64,000 nucleotides of DNA from Enterobacter ludwigii (GCA_023023105.1 CP083824.1:2356001-2420000); one strand, 5' to 3'; shown: positions 44,559 through 54,121, counted from the first letter of the stretch. Notes: generated from the letters alone by a model not told the origin. Made by a program: numbers and translations.

Positions 44559-46442
44559 CTACACGGCAACGCGTCGGCTGATTTCGACAACTCTGTCGCT
44601 GGGAAGGTGATAGTGGTTGATGACGTGCGTGCAGTTGCGCTTCATGAAAGCAAAAATATGCCGTTGCCATGCTGCCATACCCGCGGTTCCATCACCGGCT
44701 ACGATAGTTTCATGTCCAACATACCAGGTGGCATCATCATTCGCGAACAGCACGTTGATTTCACTGACACCCTGCAACAAATGCGGGATATCCGGGTGCT
44801 CCATAAAACCGTATTGTGCCACGCCGTGCCAGTAACCTGGCGCGCGCTGCTCTACCCTGATCCGTTGTTCTTCCCCAACATAGGGCACATTCAGGATATC
44901 AATAGTCAGCGATAACACATCTCGCTGTAGCACCTTGTTGCGCGCAACATGCCAGCGCATGACCGGCGGGATATTGTTCTGTGTACGGGTCAAAAAAACG
45001 GCGGAACCTGCAACTCTGGGTACCGTCTTTTGCTGAAGCTGGTTAAAGAACGCATCCACGCTGATGCCCTTCTCGCCCACCGATGCGGATACCGCCTTAA
45101 CGCCGCGGTGCCAGATCAGCATCACCGTACAAATCGCTGCGGCCATCAGCAGCGGAATATAGCCGCCTTCCAGGACCTTAATCAGATTGGCAAACAAGAA
45201 GGTGGCATCAATCACCAGGAAACAGAGGGCAATAACCGCGCTGCTGACCCGGCTCCAGTGCCACACTTCCCGCATTGCCACAAATAGCAGGCCCGTCGTC
45301 ATCAGCATGGTTAATGACACGGCAATACCGTATGCAGCAGCAAGCTTGTCGGAAGATTTGAAAAACACCACCAGCCCAATCGTTACCACCATAAGCAGCC
45401 AATTGATTGTGCCTATATAGATTTGACCGTAGCTTTCTGCCGCCGTCTGTTTGATCCGTAAACGGGGTAACCAGCCGAGCTGAATAGCCTGCCGCGTCAT
45501 GGAAAAAGCGCCCGTAATTATCGCCTGACTGGCGATTATCGTCGCCAGTGCGGCAAGAATAATGAGCGGAAACTGCATCACAGGCGGACACAGCATAAAG
45601 AAAAGGTTTTGTTTACTGTCGGCTCCGGCCAGGATCAGCGCGGATTGCCCCGCATAATTGAGCAGCAATGCGGGAAATACGACACCGTACCAGGCAAGCC
45701 AGATGGGTTTTTTACCGAAATGCCCCATATCGGCGTACAGCGCTTCAGCACCAGTCACACAGAGAAAAACGCCCCCCAGGACCAGAAAACTGGTGTACCC
45801 GTTCGAAAACAAAAACGCGATGCCATACGCAGGATTCAGCGCCAGCAATACCGATGGGTGCTGAATGATCCCCCATACGCCCAACGCTGCAATTGCAAAA
45901 AACCACAGCGCCATGATCGGACCAAATATCTTTCCTATACGAGCGGTACCAAAAGGTTGGATCAGAAAAAGTGCCAGTAAAACCATGACCGTGAGCGGCA
46001 ATATATACGGCTGCGATTCAGGAAAAACAATTTCCAGCCCTTCCAGAGCGGAAAGTACGGAGATTGCCGGGGTTATCGCGCCATCACCGTAAATCAACGC
46101 AGCGCCGATAAGTGCGGAAAAAATGACCCAGCGCCCGCCTTTCCCTTTTTCCACCAGAAGCGACATCAATGCCATGATGCCGCCCTCGCCATGATTATCA
46201 ATTCGCATGGCGAATGCAGCATATTTTATGGATGTCACCAGGATGAGTGTCCAGGTAATCAGCGAGAGCAGTCCCAGAACCACTGCGGGCGTAGGATCAT
46301 GCTCAGAGAGCGACAACACGGTCCTGAAGGTATAGAGCGGACTGGTGCCAATATCACCAAAAACGACACCCAGCGCACCACCGGCAAGCAGGGTTAACCG
46401 GGAGAACGGTTGGCGCGATTCACTGCGGTGGAGCAGGCTCAT
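44559..46442 (-). CDS. Kup-type potassium uptake transporter
   Basis: A 627-residue Kup/HAK/KT protein. Family blocks are present: GALGVVFGDIGTSPLYTFRTV in the first helix region, YGDGAITPAISVLSALEGLE and GIIQHPSVLLALNPAYGI. About twelve membrane helices are followed by a C-terminal cytoplasmic region of about 180 residues. I chose ATG 46442; an upstream in-frame TTG is unlikely. It is a paralogue away from the usual kup/rbs location, so whether the cell has another copy cannot be told from here. It is convergent with the ATC operon. Confidence 0.88.
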   Translation of the reverse strand: MSLLHRSESRQPFSRLTLLAGGALGVVFGDIGTSPLYTFRTVLSLSEHDPTPAVVLGLLSLITWTLILVTSIKYAAFAMRIDNHGEGGIMALMSLLVEKGKGGRWVIFSALIGAALIYGDGAITPAISVLSALEGLEIVFPESQPYILPLTVMVLLALFLIQPFGTARIGKIFGPIMALWFFAIAALGVWGIIQHPSVLLALNPAYGIAFLFSNGYTSFLVLGGVFLCVTGAEALYADMGHFGKKPIWLAWYGVVFPALLLNYAGQSALILAGADSKQNLFFMLCPPVMQFPLIILAALATIIASQAIITGAFSMTRQAIQLGWLPRLRIKQTAAESYGQIYIGTINWLLMVVTIGLVVFFKSSDKLAAAYGIAVSLTMLMTTGLLFVAMREVWHWSRVSSAVIALCFLVIDATFLFANLIKVLEGGYIPLLMAAAICTVMLIWHRGVKAVSASVGEKGISVDAFFNQLQQKTVPRVAGSAVFLTRTQNNIPPVMRWHVARNKVLQRDVLSLTIDILNVPYVGEEQRIRVEQRAPGYWHGVAQYGFMEHPDIPHLLQGVSEINVLFANDDATWYVGHETIVAGDGTAGMAAWQRHIFAFMKRNCTHVINHYHLPSDRVVEISRRVAV

Positions 46443-46531
46443 ATTTTCCAGCAAGAGTCAGATAATCCTTTAAAAAACATAGTGCATCTGCCCCACTGAC
46501 GCCAACCATAAACCTGGTTTTCCGGATCTAT

Positions 46532-48019
46532 TTACCGCGGGTTGACCTTAGCCAGGCTAAACCAAACGCCAACGGCCAGCAACAGCAGCATTCCCCCAGC
46601 ACTCCCCAACGCTACGCTATGCGAAGTGATAAACGCGCTTTTCGCTGCTTCAATCAGTGTTTCCGCCATCGTGGGTGTCAGATCCTGCGCCACCTTCATC
46701 GCTTCACCAATGGATGACGACGCTTTGTCGACGAGAGAAGCATTCAGCCCCTGTGGCAATTCGATCGACGCCGTGAAGCTGCGGGTCAACAGCAGACCAA
46801 AAATGGCGATCCCCAGACCGGCACCCAGTTCATACGACATGGTTTCAATCGCTCCTGCTGCAGCGGCTTTCTCTTTAGGCGCAGCAGCCATGATCGCTGA
46901 GGTTGAAGCCAACAGCGCGCTGGCAGCACTGAAGCCCAGCAGCACCATCAGGCACCACGCCTGCCACTGCTGGGTGCTGAAGTCGAGCAGCGACAGACCA
47001 ATAAAACTGACGGCACTCAGCCCCATTCCGCCAGCGGCGACGATGCGTAACCCCAGATGTCCAACCAGTACACCGGCGATCGGCCCACTGAAGCCGCTGG
47101 CAACCATCAGAGGCAGCATAAACATCCCCGCTTCAAACGGCGTAAAGCCGTGAACAAACTGCAGCTCCTGAGCCATCAGCAGCTCAAACCCGACCAGCGC
47201 AATCATCGCAGTCATCGCCATTACCACGCCACTCAAAATGATGCGGTGGCAGAACAGACGCATGTCGATCATCGGCACGCGAGCACGAAGCTGAATACGC
47301 ACGAAGATAAACAGCAGCACCGAGCCGGTAACCAGCGCGGACACGACGACGCCTGGTGCCAGGACGCCTTTTAGCGCGGTCTTCGCACTGTAGACCAGCA
47401 GTAAAATCGCCGCGATTAGCATGATGGCATGGCTAATATTAAGCGGTTGTTCCGGGCGACCCTGCTGACGCGGCACAAAACGTGCGGCCAGCGAAACCAC
47501 GACCAATACAATGGGTACGTTGATTAAAAATACCGATCCCCAGTAAAAATGTTCGAGCAGCATACCGCCAATCAGCGGACCAAATGCTGCGCCACCGGAC
47601 CCCACAGCCGCCCAGACACCAAGCGCGATATTACGATCCCGCGCTTCAGTAAACAGCGTGCGGATACCCGCGAGCGTAGCCGGAATAATCATCGCCGCAC
47701 CAATCGCCAGCGAGGCGCGCGCCGCAATCAGCCATCCAGCAGACGGGGCAAACGCGGCCGCCAGCGATGACAAACCAAACAACGTACTGCCGATCATTAA
47801 CAGCCGTTTGAAACCAATACGATCGCCCAGTGCGCCCATCGGCAGCACCATCCCCGCCATCACCAGCGAGTAAATATCGATGATCCAAAGCAATTCATTG
47901 CCGCTGGCCCCCAGCGTCATACTCAATGTCGGCGCCGCCACGTGCAGCACCGTTGCGTCGATCGCTACCGGGATATACACCAGCACGATAATCACTAACG
48001 CTAACCACTGACGAAACAT
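46532..48019 (-). CDS. smvA: MFS efflux pump SmvA (methyl viologen, cationic biocides)
   Basis: A 495-residue, fourteen-helix DHA2-type proton-coupled exporter. The start MFRQWLALVIIVLVYIPVAID and the blocks GASGNELLWIIDIYSLVMAG, LGVWAAVGSGGAAFGPLIGG and GFELLMAQELQFVHGF closely follow Salmonella SmvA. Known substrates in relatives are methyl viologen, acriflavine, chlorhexidine and octenidine. It is divergent from the TetR-type repressor gene at 48135, as expected. Confidence 0.94.
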   Translation of the reverse strand: MFRQWLALVIIVLVYIPVAIDATVLHVAAPTLSMTLGASGNELLWIIDIYSLVMAGMVLPMGALGDRIGFKRLLMIGSTLFGLSSLAAAFAPSAGWLIAARASLAIGAAMIIPATLAGIRTLFTEARDRNIALGVWAAVGSGGAAFGPLIGGMLLEHFYWGSVFLINVPIVLVVVSLAARFVPRQQGRPEQPLNISHAIMLIAAILLLVYSAKTALKGVLAPGVVVSALVTGSVLLFIFVRIQLRARVPMIDMRLFCHRIILSGVVMAMTAMIALVGFELLMAQELQFVHGFTPFEAGMFMLPLMVASGFSGPIAGVLVGHLGLRIVAAGGMGLSAVSFIGLSLLDFSTQQWQAWCLMVLLGFSAASALLASTSAIMAAAPKEKAAAAGAIETMSYELGAGLGIAIFGLLLTRSFTASIELPQGLNASLVDKASSSIGEAMKVAQDLTPTMAETLIEAAKSAFITSHSVALGSAGGMLLLLAVGVWFSLAKVNPR

Positions 48020-48041
48020 AAATTTCCTTTTAATTAAATCA

Positions 48042-48090
48042 TGGACACATGTCCAGAATGCGATCCTACGTAAAGTTGAACGCGTGTCCA
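48042..48090. promoter_or_regulatory. Putative SmvR operator sites
   Basis: TGGACA-CA-TGTCCA (48042-48055) is a perfect dyad with a two-base spacer. A second weaker copy, TGAACG-CG-TGTCCA, lies at 48077-48090. Both are between divergent smvA and smvR, so a TetR-type repressor could cover both promoters. Confidence 0.7.
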
Positions 48091-48134
48091 GCTTTTTGTT
48101 ACACTCGTTTCATTCCTATTGAGAGTGAGTCGAA

Positions 48135-48710
48135 ATGCAATATCTGAGCAAGGATGAACGGCGGGAAGACATCTTACAGGCCGCCATGCGCGTGGCGCTG
48201 TCCGAAGGACTGGCGGCAATGACGGTACGCCGCATTGCAGCTGAAGCTGGGGTCGCGACCGGACAGGTTCACCATCATTTTACCTCCGGCGGGGAGCTAA
48301 AATCGCTGGCTTTTGTTCGCTTGATCCGTGAACTGCTGGATGCAGATGTCGTCGGCAAACAGGCTGGCTGGCGGGAGCAGCTTCATGCCATGCTCGGGAG
48401 CGATGATGGCATGTTTGAACCTTACATTCGCCTGTGGCGTGAAGCACAGATCCTGGCCAACCGCGATGCTGACATTAAGGGTGCCTATATTATGACCATG
48501 GAAATGTGGCACCAGGAAACGGTGGCGCTAATCAAAGCGGGAACGGAGGCCGGGGTATTTCGTCCTGGCGATAGAGCGGAAAATATCGCCTGGCGCTTGA
48601 TTGGTCTGGTGTGCGGTCTGGACGGGATGTATATCTTAAACATGCATGAAATGGACGAAGCCGCGTTTAATAGGCATCTCGATAAATTGATCGACCTTGA
48701 ATTGAATTAA
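48135..48710 (+). CDS. smvR: TetR family repressor SmvR
   Basis: A 191-residue TetR protein. The DNA-binding domain (residues about 10-55) includes GLAAMTVRRIAAEAGVATGQVHHHF, the recognition helix region. The C-terminal part is an all-helical ligand domain. It sits opposite smvA with 115 bases between and matches the known smvA/smvR arrangement; loss of SmvR raises biocide tolerance in Klebsiella relatives. Confidence 0.9.
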   Translation: MQYLSKDERREDILQAAMRVALSEGLAAMTVRRIAAEAGVATGQVHHHFTSGGELKSLAFVRLIRELLDADVVGKQAGWREQLHAMLGSDDGMFEPYIRLWREAQILANRDADIKGAYIMTMEMWHQETVALIKAGTEAGVFRPGDRAENIAWRLIGLVCGLDGMYILNMHEMDEAAFNRHLDKLIDLELN

Positions 48711-48740
48711 TCATCGTTAGACGTTATTTAACCCATACAT

Positions 48741-48770
48741 TAAGAGCCTGCTGTAGAGTACAGGTTCTTA
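48741..48770 (+). terminator. Hairpin after smvR
   Basis: TAAGAGCCTG (48741-48750) and CAGGTTCTTA (48761-48770) form a 10-bp stem with one G-T pair and a 10-base loop; there is no T-run. The remainder of the 310-base gap to 49022 is AT-rich and holds nothing I recognise. Confidence 0.45.
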
Positions 48771-49021
48771 ATCTGCGCAGACACCCTTTCACACACATTC
48801 AAGCCATGAATATTTAACACAAAATCAGAAATAATGCGAGCCACCTCAAATTCCTTAACAAAAGAAACATATTGCACTAAATCACTTGCGTTCTCATATA
48901 CACTTCATACTGCCCTTCCAATAAAAAGGAAAATTTAACCGCAAAGTGAATCAGACAATTTTAGAATAGATTTCCTACATTACAAACAAAGATAACTTTT
49001 TACTCAACGTGGGATTAAATC

Positions 49022-49990
49022 ATGCCTTCATATGTTATGTCTGTTCGGAAAGCATCAAGAGGTAAATTTACCTCCGATATTGGTGGAACAAGCTATTTGG
49101 TTGTTCCTGATGGAGAGGACCCCAGTCCCGACCATGCCATTCCTGAACAAAAATGGTTTGATCAAGTTATACAAGGTGCACAGTGGAAAAACGAGAAAGG
49201 CGAAAAGCGAGGGGATTTACTTTTTTCTGTGCATGGTTACAACATGAGCGAGAGCGAAGTGATCGAGCGACACAGACTTTTGGCAAACGGATTGTCTGAT
49301 ATTGGTTTTAAAGGAATAGTGGTTTCCTTTGACTGGCCAAGTGATGACAAGGCGCTGGCCTATTTACCTGACCGTCACAAGGCAAAACTTACCGCAATGC
49401 GCCTTATGACAGAAGGAATTTCCTACGTATCAGAAAAACAAAAACCCGACTGTCCGATTAATATTCATGTTTTGGGTCATTCTACTGGGGCTTATGTGCT
49501 CACTGAAGCATTTGATGATGCGGATGATACCAACCTGCCAAATAGTGCCTGGAAAGTGAGCCAGATCATTTTCGTCGCAGGCGATGTATCGAGCAGCGTA
49601 ATGTCAAACCCTGACCCGCGAAGTGATTCTATTTACCGTCATGGTATTCGTCTAACTAATTATTCCAGCCGTCGTGACCAGGCTCTGGATATATCGAATG
49701 TGAAACGTGTCGGCGTTGCTCCTCGGGTTGGGCGTGTGGGTCTTCCTGAGAACGCACCTTCAAATGCAATAAATGTAGACTGTACAAAGTATTACGAAAA
49801 ACTAGAAAGTGACTCTGCTATTCTCGTACAGGATGAACCCGCAGGGATCAAAGGAATGCCATCACATTCGTGGTATTTCGGAAATAAAGTATTTACCCGA
49901 GATCTGTTTTGCACACTGATTGGCATTGATCGCTATGTTATTCCAACCCGATCGGTTGACGGCGAAGGAAAAACAATCCTGATACGCTAG
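49022..49990 (+). CDS. Alpha/beta hydrolase of DUF900 type, function unknown
   Basis: A 322-residue hydrolase. An oxyanion-loop HGYN motif (LLFSVHGYNMSE, about residue 75) and a nucleophile elbow GHSTG (about residue 156, INIHVLGHSTGAYVL) are clear; candidate Asp (VAGDVS) and His (SHSWYF) complete a triad. There is no signal peptide. Codon use and base content are more AT-rich than in the flanking smv genes, and the position in an accessory zone suggests transfer. Lipase-type T6SS effectors use this fold, but no vgrG, hcp or immunity gene is adjacent, so that role is only a possibility. Confidence 0.65.
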   Translation: MPSYVMSVRKASRGKFTSDIGGTSYLVVPDGEDPSPDHAIPEQKWFDQVIQGAQWKNEKGEKRGDLLFSVHGYNMSESEVIERHRLLANGLSDIGFKGIVVSFDWPSDDKALAYLPDRHKAKLTAMRLMTEGISYVSEKQKPDCPINIHVLGHSTGAYVLTEAFDDADDTNLPNSAWKVSQIIFVAGDVSSSVMSNPDPRSDSIYRHGIRLTNYSSRRDQALDISNVKRVGVAPRVGRVGLPENAPSNAINVDCTKYYEKLESDSAILVQDEPAGIKGMPSHSWYFGNKVFTRDLFCTLIGIDRYVIPTRSVDGEGKTILIR

Positions 49991-50008
49991 CCGGAAATTG
50001 TGACAGGT

Positions 50009-50083
50009 GCCGGGTGGCGGCTACGCCTTACCCGGCCTACTGTTTTATCCGTTCCAGATCCGGTAAGGCGTAGCCGCCATCGG
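50009..50083. repeat. Pair of REP elements in opposite orientation (BIME)
   Basis: Unit 1 (50009-50040) reads GCCGGGTGGCGGCTACGCC and on to CCCGGCCTAC; unit 2 (50060-50083) is the inverted form, CCGGTAAGGCGTAGCCGCC and ATCGG. Together they can fold into a large cruciform. They lie after the hydrolase gene and at the broken end of the transporter remnants. Confidence 0.8.
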
Positions 50084-50087
50084 ACAA

Positions 50088-50308
50088 TTAAGACTGCAGC
50101 ATGCCATGCTGCATCAGGAAACCCCACCAGGGAATGCCGAGGAACATGTGAACTAAAAACGTGCAGTCGGGAGCAGTGGCTGAATAAAGAAAAGAGAAGC
50201 AAGCTCAGCAAGCCCTGATAATGCCAGGGCCAGAATCACGCGAATATGCGCACTGGCTTTTACAGGATCAGGAGCCCTCTGGGTATTGTTAGCATGAGTT
50301 AACGCCAT
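50088..50308 (-). pseudogene. Transporter remnants downstream of the PrpF-like gene
   Basis: A frame from ATG 50308 to TAG 50153 gives 51 residues with a hydrophobic stretch, HIRVILALALSGLAELASLF then FIQPLLP, which looks like the first helix of a YnfM-type MFS protein. A second frame just below it, ending at TAA 50088, encodes MFLGIPWWGFLMQHGMLQS, which resembles the last residues of another carrier, possibly a dicarboxylate (DASS) permease. Most of the gene or genes between appears deleted. It probably was the transporter partner of the PrpF-like enzyme. Confidence 0.4.
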
Positions 50309-50384
50309 AATAACCTCAGTATTATAGTTAAGGTACAGAATGTAATTTTTTTAATGCTGGTTGTTTATTTGATTAATATTTTCA

Positions 50385-51473
50385 TCAATCAACTTCAGAT
50401 AATATATTTTCAGGCACACAAACAACACCTTCAAATAACTTGCGTGAAGTACGAATAACAGCCGCACGGGTGTTTTCGATTTTGTCACCCTCCCTCAATA
50501 ATGAAACGGATATTTTTCCGCAGGGGTGTTCAATATCAATAATATTGGTAAATAACCCCTTTGGACGGTCGGCGATGATTTTAAAGGCCACTGAGCCCTC
50601 AATCAGCGTCGCGGTCGATATGCCGATCGAACCGGTAATGGCCAGCGACTTATGGCATGTATGTGGCATGAAATAACGAACCTGGAGCGTTCCGCCTTTA
50701 CATGCCCGACTGAGGAGAACCGGTTTAGGGATCACTTTGTTCGATACATCCCCTAATCCCATCGCCGTGCCAGCCTGGCGCCGCACCCTCTCCAGCCTTT
50801 CTTTAAACTCACGATCGGCATCTAACTCTGCCGGTGACTCCCCTCCTGTTTTCCCTAGTGCTGATGCCTCAATCAGCACCATCGGCATCGCCATATCAAT
50901 ACAGGTGACTTCGATACCATCGAATACATCCGTCACGCTGTCGGTCGGCAGCAGTTTCCCTGTTTTAGACCCCGCAGAATTCAGGAACGTTAAGCCAATC
51001 GGTGCCGCTGTACCCGGCACACCGTCGATTTGGGTATCGCCTTCATACTCAACCCAATAGTCTGGCGTCTGAACTTCAGCATCAACCAGAGTACCAGTGT
51101 TGAGATTGCGGATACGCACCGTCGTCACCGGGCTTTGCGCCTTCACCAGCCCTTTTTCAATGGCAAAAGGCCCCACGGCGCAGAGCATATTCCCGCAATT
51201 TGGTGTGGTATCGACACGACGTTCGTTCACCATCACCTGTGCGAATAAGTAATCTACATCCGCGTCCGGACTGTTGGACGGACTGACGATCGCCACCTTA
51301 CTGGTTTGTAGGCTTCCGCCACCAATGCCGTCAATTTCGAGTTCATGGCCTGCGCCCATTAGGCTGAGTAATACCGCGTCACGCGCTTCGGTTTCCGCCG
51401 GCAGGTCGCTGGCCAGAATGACGGGACCTTTTGACGTACCGCCACGCATTAATACGCAAGGGATCTTTAACAT
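50385..51473 (-). CDS. PrpF-like isomerase (4-oxalomesaconate tautomerase family)
   Basis: A 362-residue protein of the PrpF/diaminopimelate-epimerase-like fold. Family segments are present: PCVLMRGGTSKGPVILASDLP at the start, GIGGGSLQTSKVAIVSPS, TTPNCGNMLCAVGPFAIE and the late ISVSLLREGDKIE. Relatives isomerise 2-methylaconitate or 4-oxalomesaconate. The substrate here is not known. The gene is divergent from a LysR regulator, with a remnant of a carrier downstream. Confidence 0.82.
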   Translation of the reverse strand: MLKIPCVLMRGGTSKGPVILASDLPAETEARDAVLLSLMGAGHELEIDGIGGGSLQTSKVAIVSPSNSPDADVDYLFAQVMVNERRVDTTPNCGNMLCAVGPFAIEKGLVKAQSPVTTVRIRNLNTGTLVDAEVQTPDYWVEYEGDTQIDGVPGTAAPIGLTFLNSAGSKTGKLLPTDSVTDVFDGIEVTCIDMAMPMVLIEASALGKTGGESPAELDADREFKERLERVRRQAGTAMGLGDVSNKVIPKPVLLSRACKGGTLQVRYFMPHTCHKSLAITGSIGISTATLIEGSVAFKIIADRPKGLFTNIIDIEHPCGKISVSLLREGDKIENTRAAVIRTSRKLFEGVVCVPENILSEVD

Positions 51474-51627
51474 GTCTTTTTCTTATTTCGTTTTTATCAG
51501 GAACGCAATAAGGTTTTCACACTCCAGTTGATAACTCTAATGTCAAAAAAAGAAGGATTAATACGCTTTGCACATTAATACCCCCTGCGTTAGCATGGTT
51601 AAGGTAAAGCGAGAATGGTGTGCAGAT

Positions 51628-52557
51628 ATGCAGCATGAATTACAGGGAATACAAGCATTTGTAAAAATTGCAGAAATTGGATGTTTTACAAAAGCATCGC
51701 AATTTCTTCACATCTCACAACCTGCTTTAACACGCAGAATTCAGAAACTGGAAGAGAGCCTGGGGACCACGCTGTTTGAACGTTCCACTCGCAGCGTCAA
51801 GCTGACGACGGTGGGCAGAGAGTTTTTACCTAAGGCAAAGAATTTAATAGATTTTTATGAAAGCTCAGTCATGAGTATTAAAGAGATGGCAACACATCAG
51901 GCAGGTGTTATTACCGTTTCCTGTATCCCTACTGCCGCGTTCTATTTTCTGCCTTCAGTGATACGAGATTATAACAATGCCTATCCAAACATCCGTATTC
52001 GCATACTTGAGCACAGTGCCAGCGATTGTCTCGAAGCCGTTTTAAATGGCGACGCAGATTTCGGTATAAATATGATAAACATCACACATCCAAATATCGA
52101 TTTTGCGCCGTTGGTGAATGAACCCTTTGTTCTGGCATGTCGCCGCGACAATGAACTGGCAAAAAAGCCGCTGGTAACATGGGACGATCTGGCAGGAATG
52201 AAGCTGATTGGGGTTAGGCGTTCGAGCGGAAACCGTTCCCTTATCGATCAGGCGTTTGAGAAAATGGCGTGGAAGCCTAACTGGTTTTATGAGGTTCGAC
52301 ATCTTTCAACGTCACTGGGGATGGTGGAAGCGGGTCTCGGGGTCTCTGTCGTTCCCAGCCTGGCTATGCCGGCCGATGAGCATCATATTCTGGTCAGCCG
52401 GCCGCTGATTGAACCCGTCATACGGCGCACGTTAGGCCTTGTACAGCGCAGGGAAACGCCTCTCAGCCCGGCGGCGGAAAAATTCAGAGACATGCTTGTT
52501 CAACTGTGGTCTGGAGAAAAAAACAGCCCGTGGATCAGCAAGTTTACCCAGCTGTAA
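51628..52557 (+). CDS. LysR family regulator of the PrpF-like gene
   Basis: A 309-residue LysR protein with a standard winged helix (FVKIAEIGCFTKASQFLHISQPALTRRIQKLEESLG) and effector domain. I chose ATG 51628, which gives the usual distance to the helix-turn-helix; starts 33 or 60 bases earlier are possible and no site has a strong ribosome signal. It is divergent from the PrpF-like gene, which it probably controls. Confidence 0.82.
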   Translation: MQHELQGIQAFVKIAEIGCFTKASQFLHISQPALTRRIQKLEESLGTTLFERSTRSVKLTTVGREFLPKAKNLIDFYESSVMSIKEMATHQAGVITVSCIPTAAFYFLPSVIRDYNNAYPNIRIRILEHSASDCLEAVLNGDADFGINMINITHPNIDFAPLVNEPFVLACRRDNELAKKPLVTWDDLAGMKLIGVRRSSGNRSLIDQAFEKMAWKPNWFYEVRHLSTSLGMVEAGLGVSVVPSLAMPADEHHILVSRPLIEPVIRRTLGLVQRRETPLSPAAEKFRDMLVQLWSGEKNSPWISKFTQL

Positions 52558-52569
52558 GCCTTATGCGGC

Positions 52570-52590
52570 AAAGGGGCGTTAGCCCCTTTT
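52570..52590. terminator. Bidirectional terminator between the LysR gene and nhoA
   Basis: AAAGGGGC (52570-52577), loop GTTA, GCCCCTTT (52582-52589) and one more T. An eight-base stem between convergent genes, with A on one side and T on the other. Confidence 0.8.
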
Positions 52591-52594
52591 CACC

Positions 52595-53440
52595 TTATTT
52601 CCCTGCCTGTGGATGTGTTTCAAACCCTGCCATCACCGCTGTCAGTTCCGCCAGTGAAAAGCCGTGCTTAGGATCATCAATACCCAACCCAAAACGCGTC
52701 TGCATCAGTTGATACAGCGCCGCAGCATCAGGAAGATGGATCTGCTCCTCCACATGGCCATTCTGCCAGTGGGTAAAGTTGAAGTTGGTCAGCGTCAGCT
52801 TGCCACCGTCCGGCAAGTGGCGGCACATCAGCAAATGATGACGGAAATGCGACTGCGGCCAGTGTGCTGACCAGAAGTTGCCCATGACATAATCACTGAA
52901 ATATTGCGTCGTCAGATCAAAATGGTACATCGACTGCCAGTGCTCGTGGTGCCGGAACTGCAATACCCAGTCATTGCCCTCGCTCAGCAAACGATACGCC
53001 CCGTGCGGCGTTGTCTGTTCTTCGTTAGCGAGCAACCGAATCGGCGCCGTCAGCGTCTGTCCGCCAAAGCCTACGTCCGCAATCCAGCGCTCACCGTTAA
53101 GCTCAACCAGCAGCAGGCGGTGTGTTCGCGGCGGCATTTGTGGTGGATTCGCTAATACCACGCGCCCGAGCACACTGCGTACCGTAAAACCGACTTCGCG
53201 CAGCACCCGTTCGAATAAGCCATTTTGCTCAAAACAATATCCCCCACGTCGCGCTGTTAGCAGTTTGTCGACCAGACACCGATCGTCAAGATGGATTTCA
53301 CGCGGCAGGACGACATCAATATTCTCGAAAGGGATCGCACAGTTGTGGTGTAAATGCAGCGCGCGCAGAGTGTCGATATTAACCCCGGTCGGTTGATTCC
53401 AGCCGATACGGGCGAAATAGGCAGTCAGAAATGGGGACAT
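52595..53440 (-). CDS. nhoA: Arylamine N-acetyltransferase NhoA
   Basis: A 281-residue arylamine/hydroxyarylamine acetyltransferase using acetyl-CoA. The catalytic triad sits at the known positions: Cys69 (RRGGYCFEQNG), His107 (PPRTHRLLLVE) and Asp122 (WIADVGFGG). The sequence follows E. coli NhoA closely throughout and has the same length. It is divergent from yddH. In E. coli the two genes are also neighbours. Confidence 0.96.
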   Translation of the reverse strand: MSPFLTAYFARIGWNQPTGVNIDTLRALHLHHNCAIPFENIDVVLPREIHLDDRCLVDKLLTARRGGYCFEQNGLFERVLREVGFTVRSVLGRVVLANPPQMPPRTHRLLLVELNGERWIADVGFGGQTLTAPIRLLANEEQTTPHGAYRLLSEGNDWVLQFRHHEHWQSMYHFDLTTQYFSDYVMGNFWSAHWPQSHFRHHLLMCRHLPDGGKLTLTNFNFTHWQNGHVEEQIHLPDAAALYQLMQTRFGLGIDDPKHGFSLAELTAVMAGFETHPQAGK

Positions 53441-53548
53441 GCATCAGTTTCCTTTGATAGTGATGTTTTGTTTATAAACTAATTCTACGCGCCCACTTTG
53501 ATTTACGTGCTTTTTCGTCATACTCATCGTTGTACATGAGGAGACCCT

Positions 53549-54121
53549 ATGAGCTACTTTCGCCCCGTTGAATTACATCATGCCAGCCGTCTGCTGAACC
53601 ACGGCCCTACTGTGCTTATCACCAGTCGGGATGAAAGCCTCGACAGACGCAACGTTATGGCCGCCGCATGGTCAATGCCCGTTGAGTTTGAACCGCCGCG
53701 TATCGCGATCGTCGTGGATAAAAGTACCTGGTCACGTGAGCTGATTGAACGCAGTGGGATGTTCGGCATCGTTATCCCCGGCGTGGCGGCTGCCAACTGG
53801 ACCTGGGCGGTCGGTAGCGTTAGTGGGCGCGATGAAGACAAATTTAACTGCTACGGGATCCCGGTAGTGAACGGTCCGGAACTCGGTTTGCCCGTCATTG
53901 AAGAAAAATGTCTGGCCTGGATGGAGTGTCGTTTACTCCCGGTGACCGCAGCGGCTGAAAAATATGACACGCTGTTTGGTGAAGTGGTTTCTGCCGCAGC
54001 CGATGAACGCGCGTTCTTCGCCGGACGCTGGCAGTTTGACGGAGATAAGCTGAATACGCTGCATCATCTTGGTGCGGGGACGTTTGTGGCTAGCGGGAAG
54101 ATAGTGAAGGCGCTGGATTGA
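53549..54121 (+). CDS. yddH: Flavin reductase-like protein YddH
   Basis: A 190-residue flavin-reductase-domain protein (FMN-binding split barrel). LLNHGPTVLITS, AAAWSMPVEFEPPR, GVAAANWTWAVGSVSGRDEDKFNCYGIPVV and ECRLLP follow E. coli YddH closely. Such proteins bind FMN; the physiological role of YddH is not known. It is divergent from nhoA, as in E. coli. Confidence 0.92.
   Translation: MSYFRPVELHHASRLLNHGPTVLITSRDESLDRRNVMAAAWSMPVEFEPPRIAIVVDKSTWSRELIERSGMFGIVIPGVAAANWTWAVGSVSGRDEDKFNCYGIPVVNGPELGLPVIEEKCLAWMECRLLPVTAAAEKYDTLFGEVVSAAADERAFFAGRWQFDGDKLNTLHHLGAGTFVASGKIVKALD

Noticed and set aside
53549..54121. Gene associated with the amidase module at 54248
   Set aside because: The product is the E. 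coli-like YddH, divergent from nhoA as in E. coli; it is backbone, not cargo.
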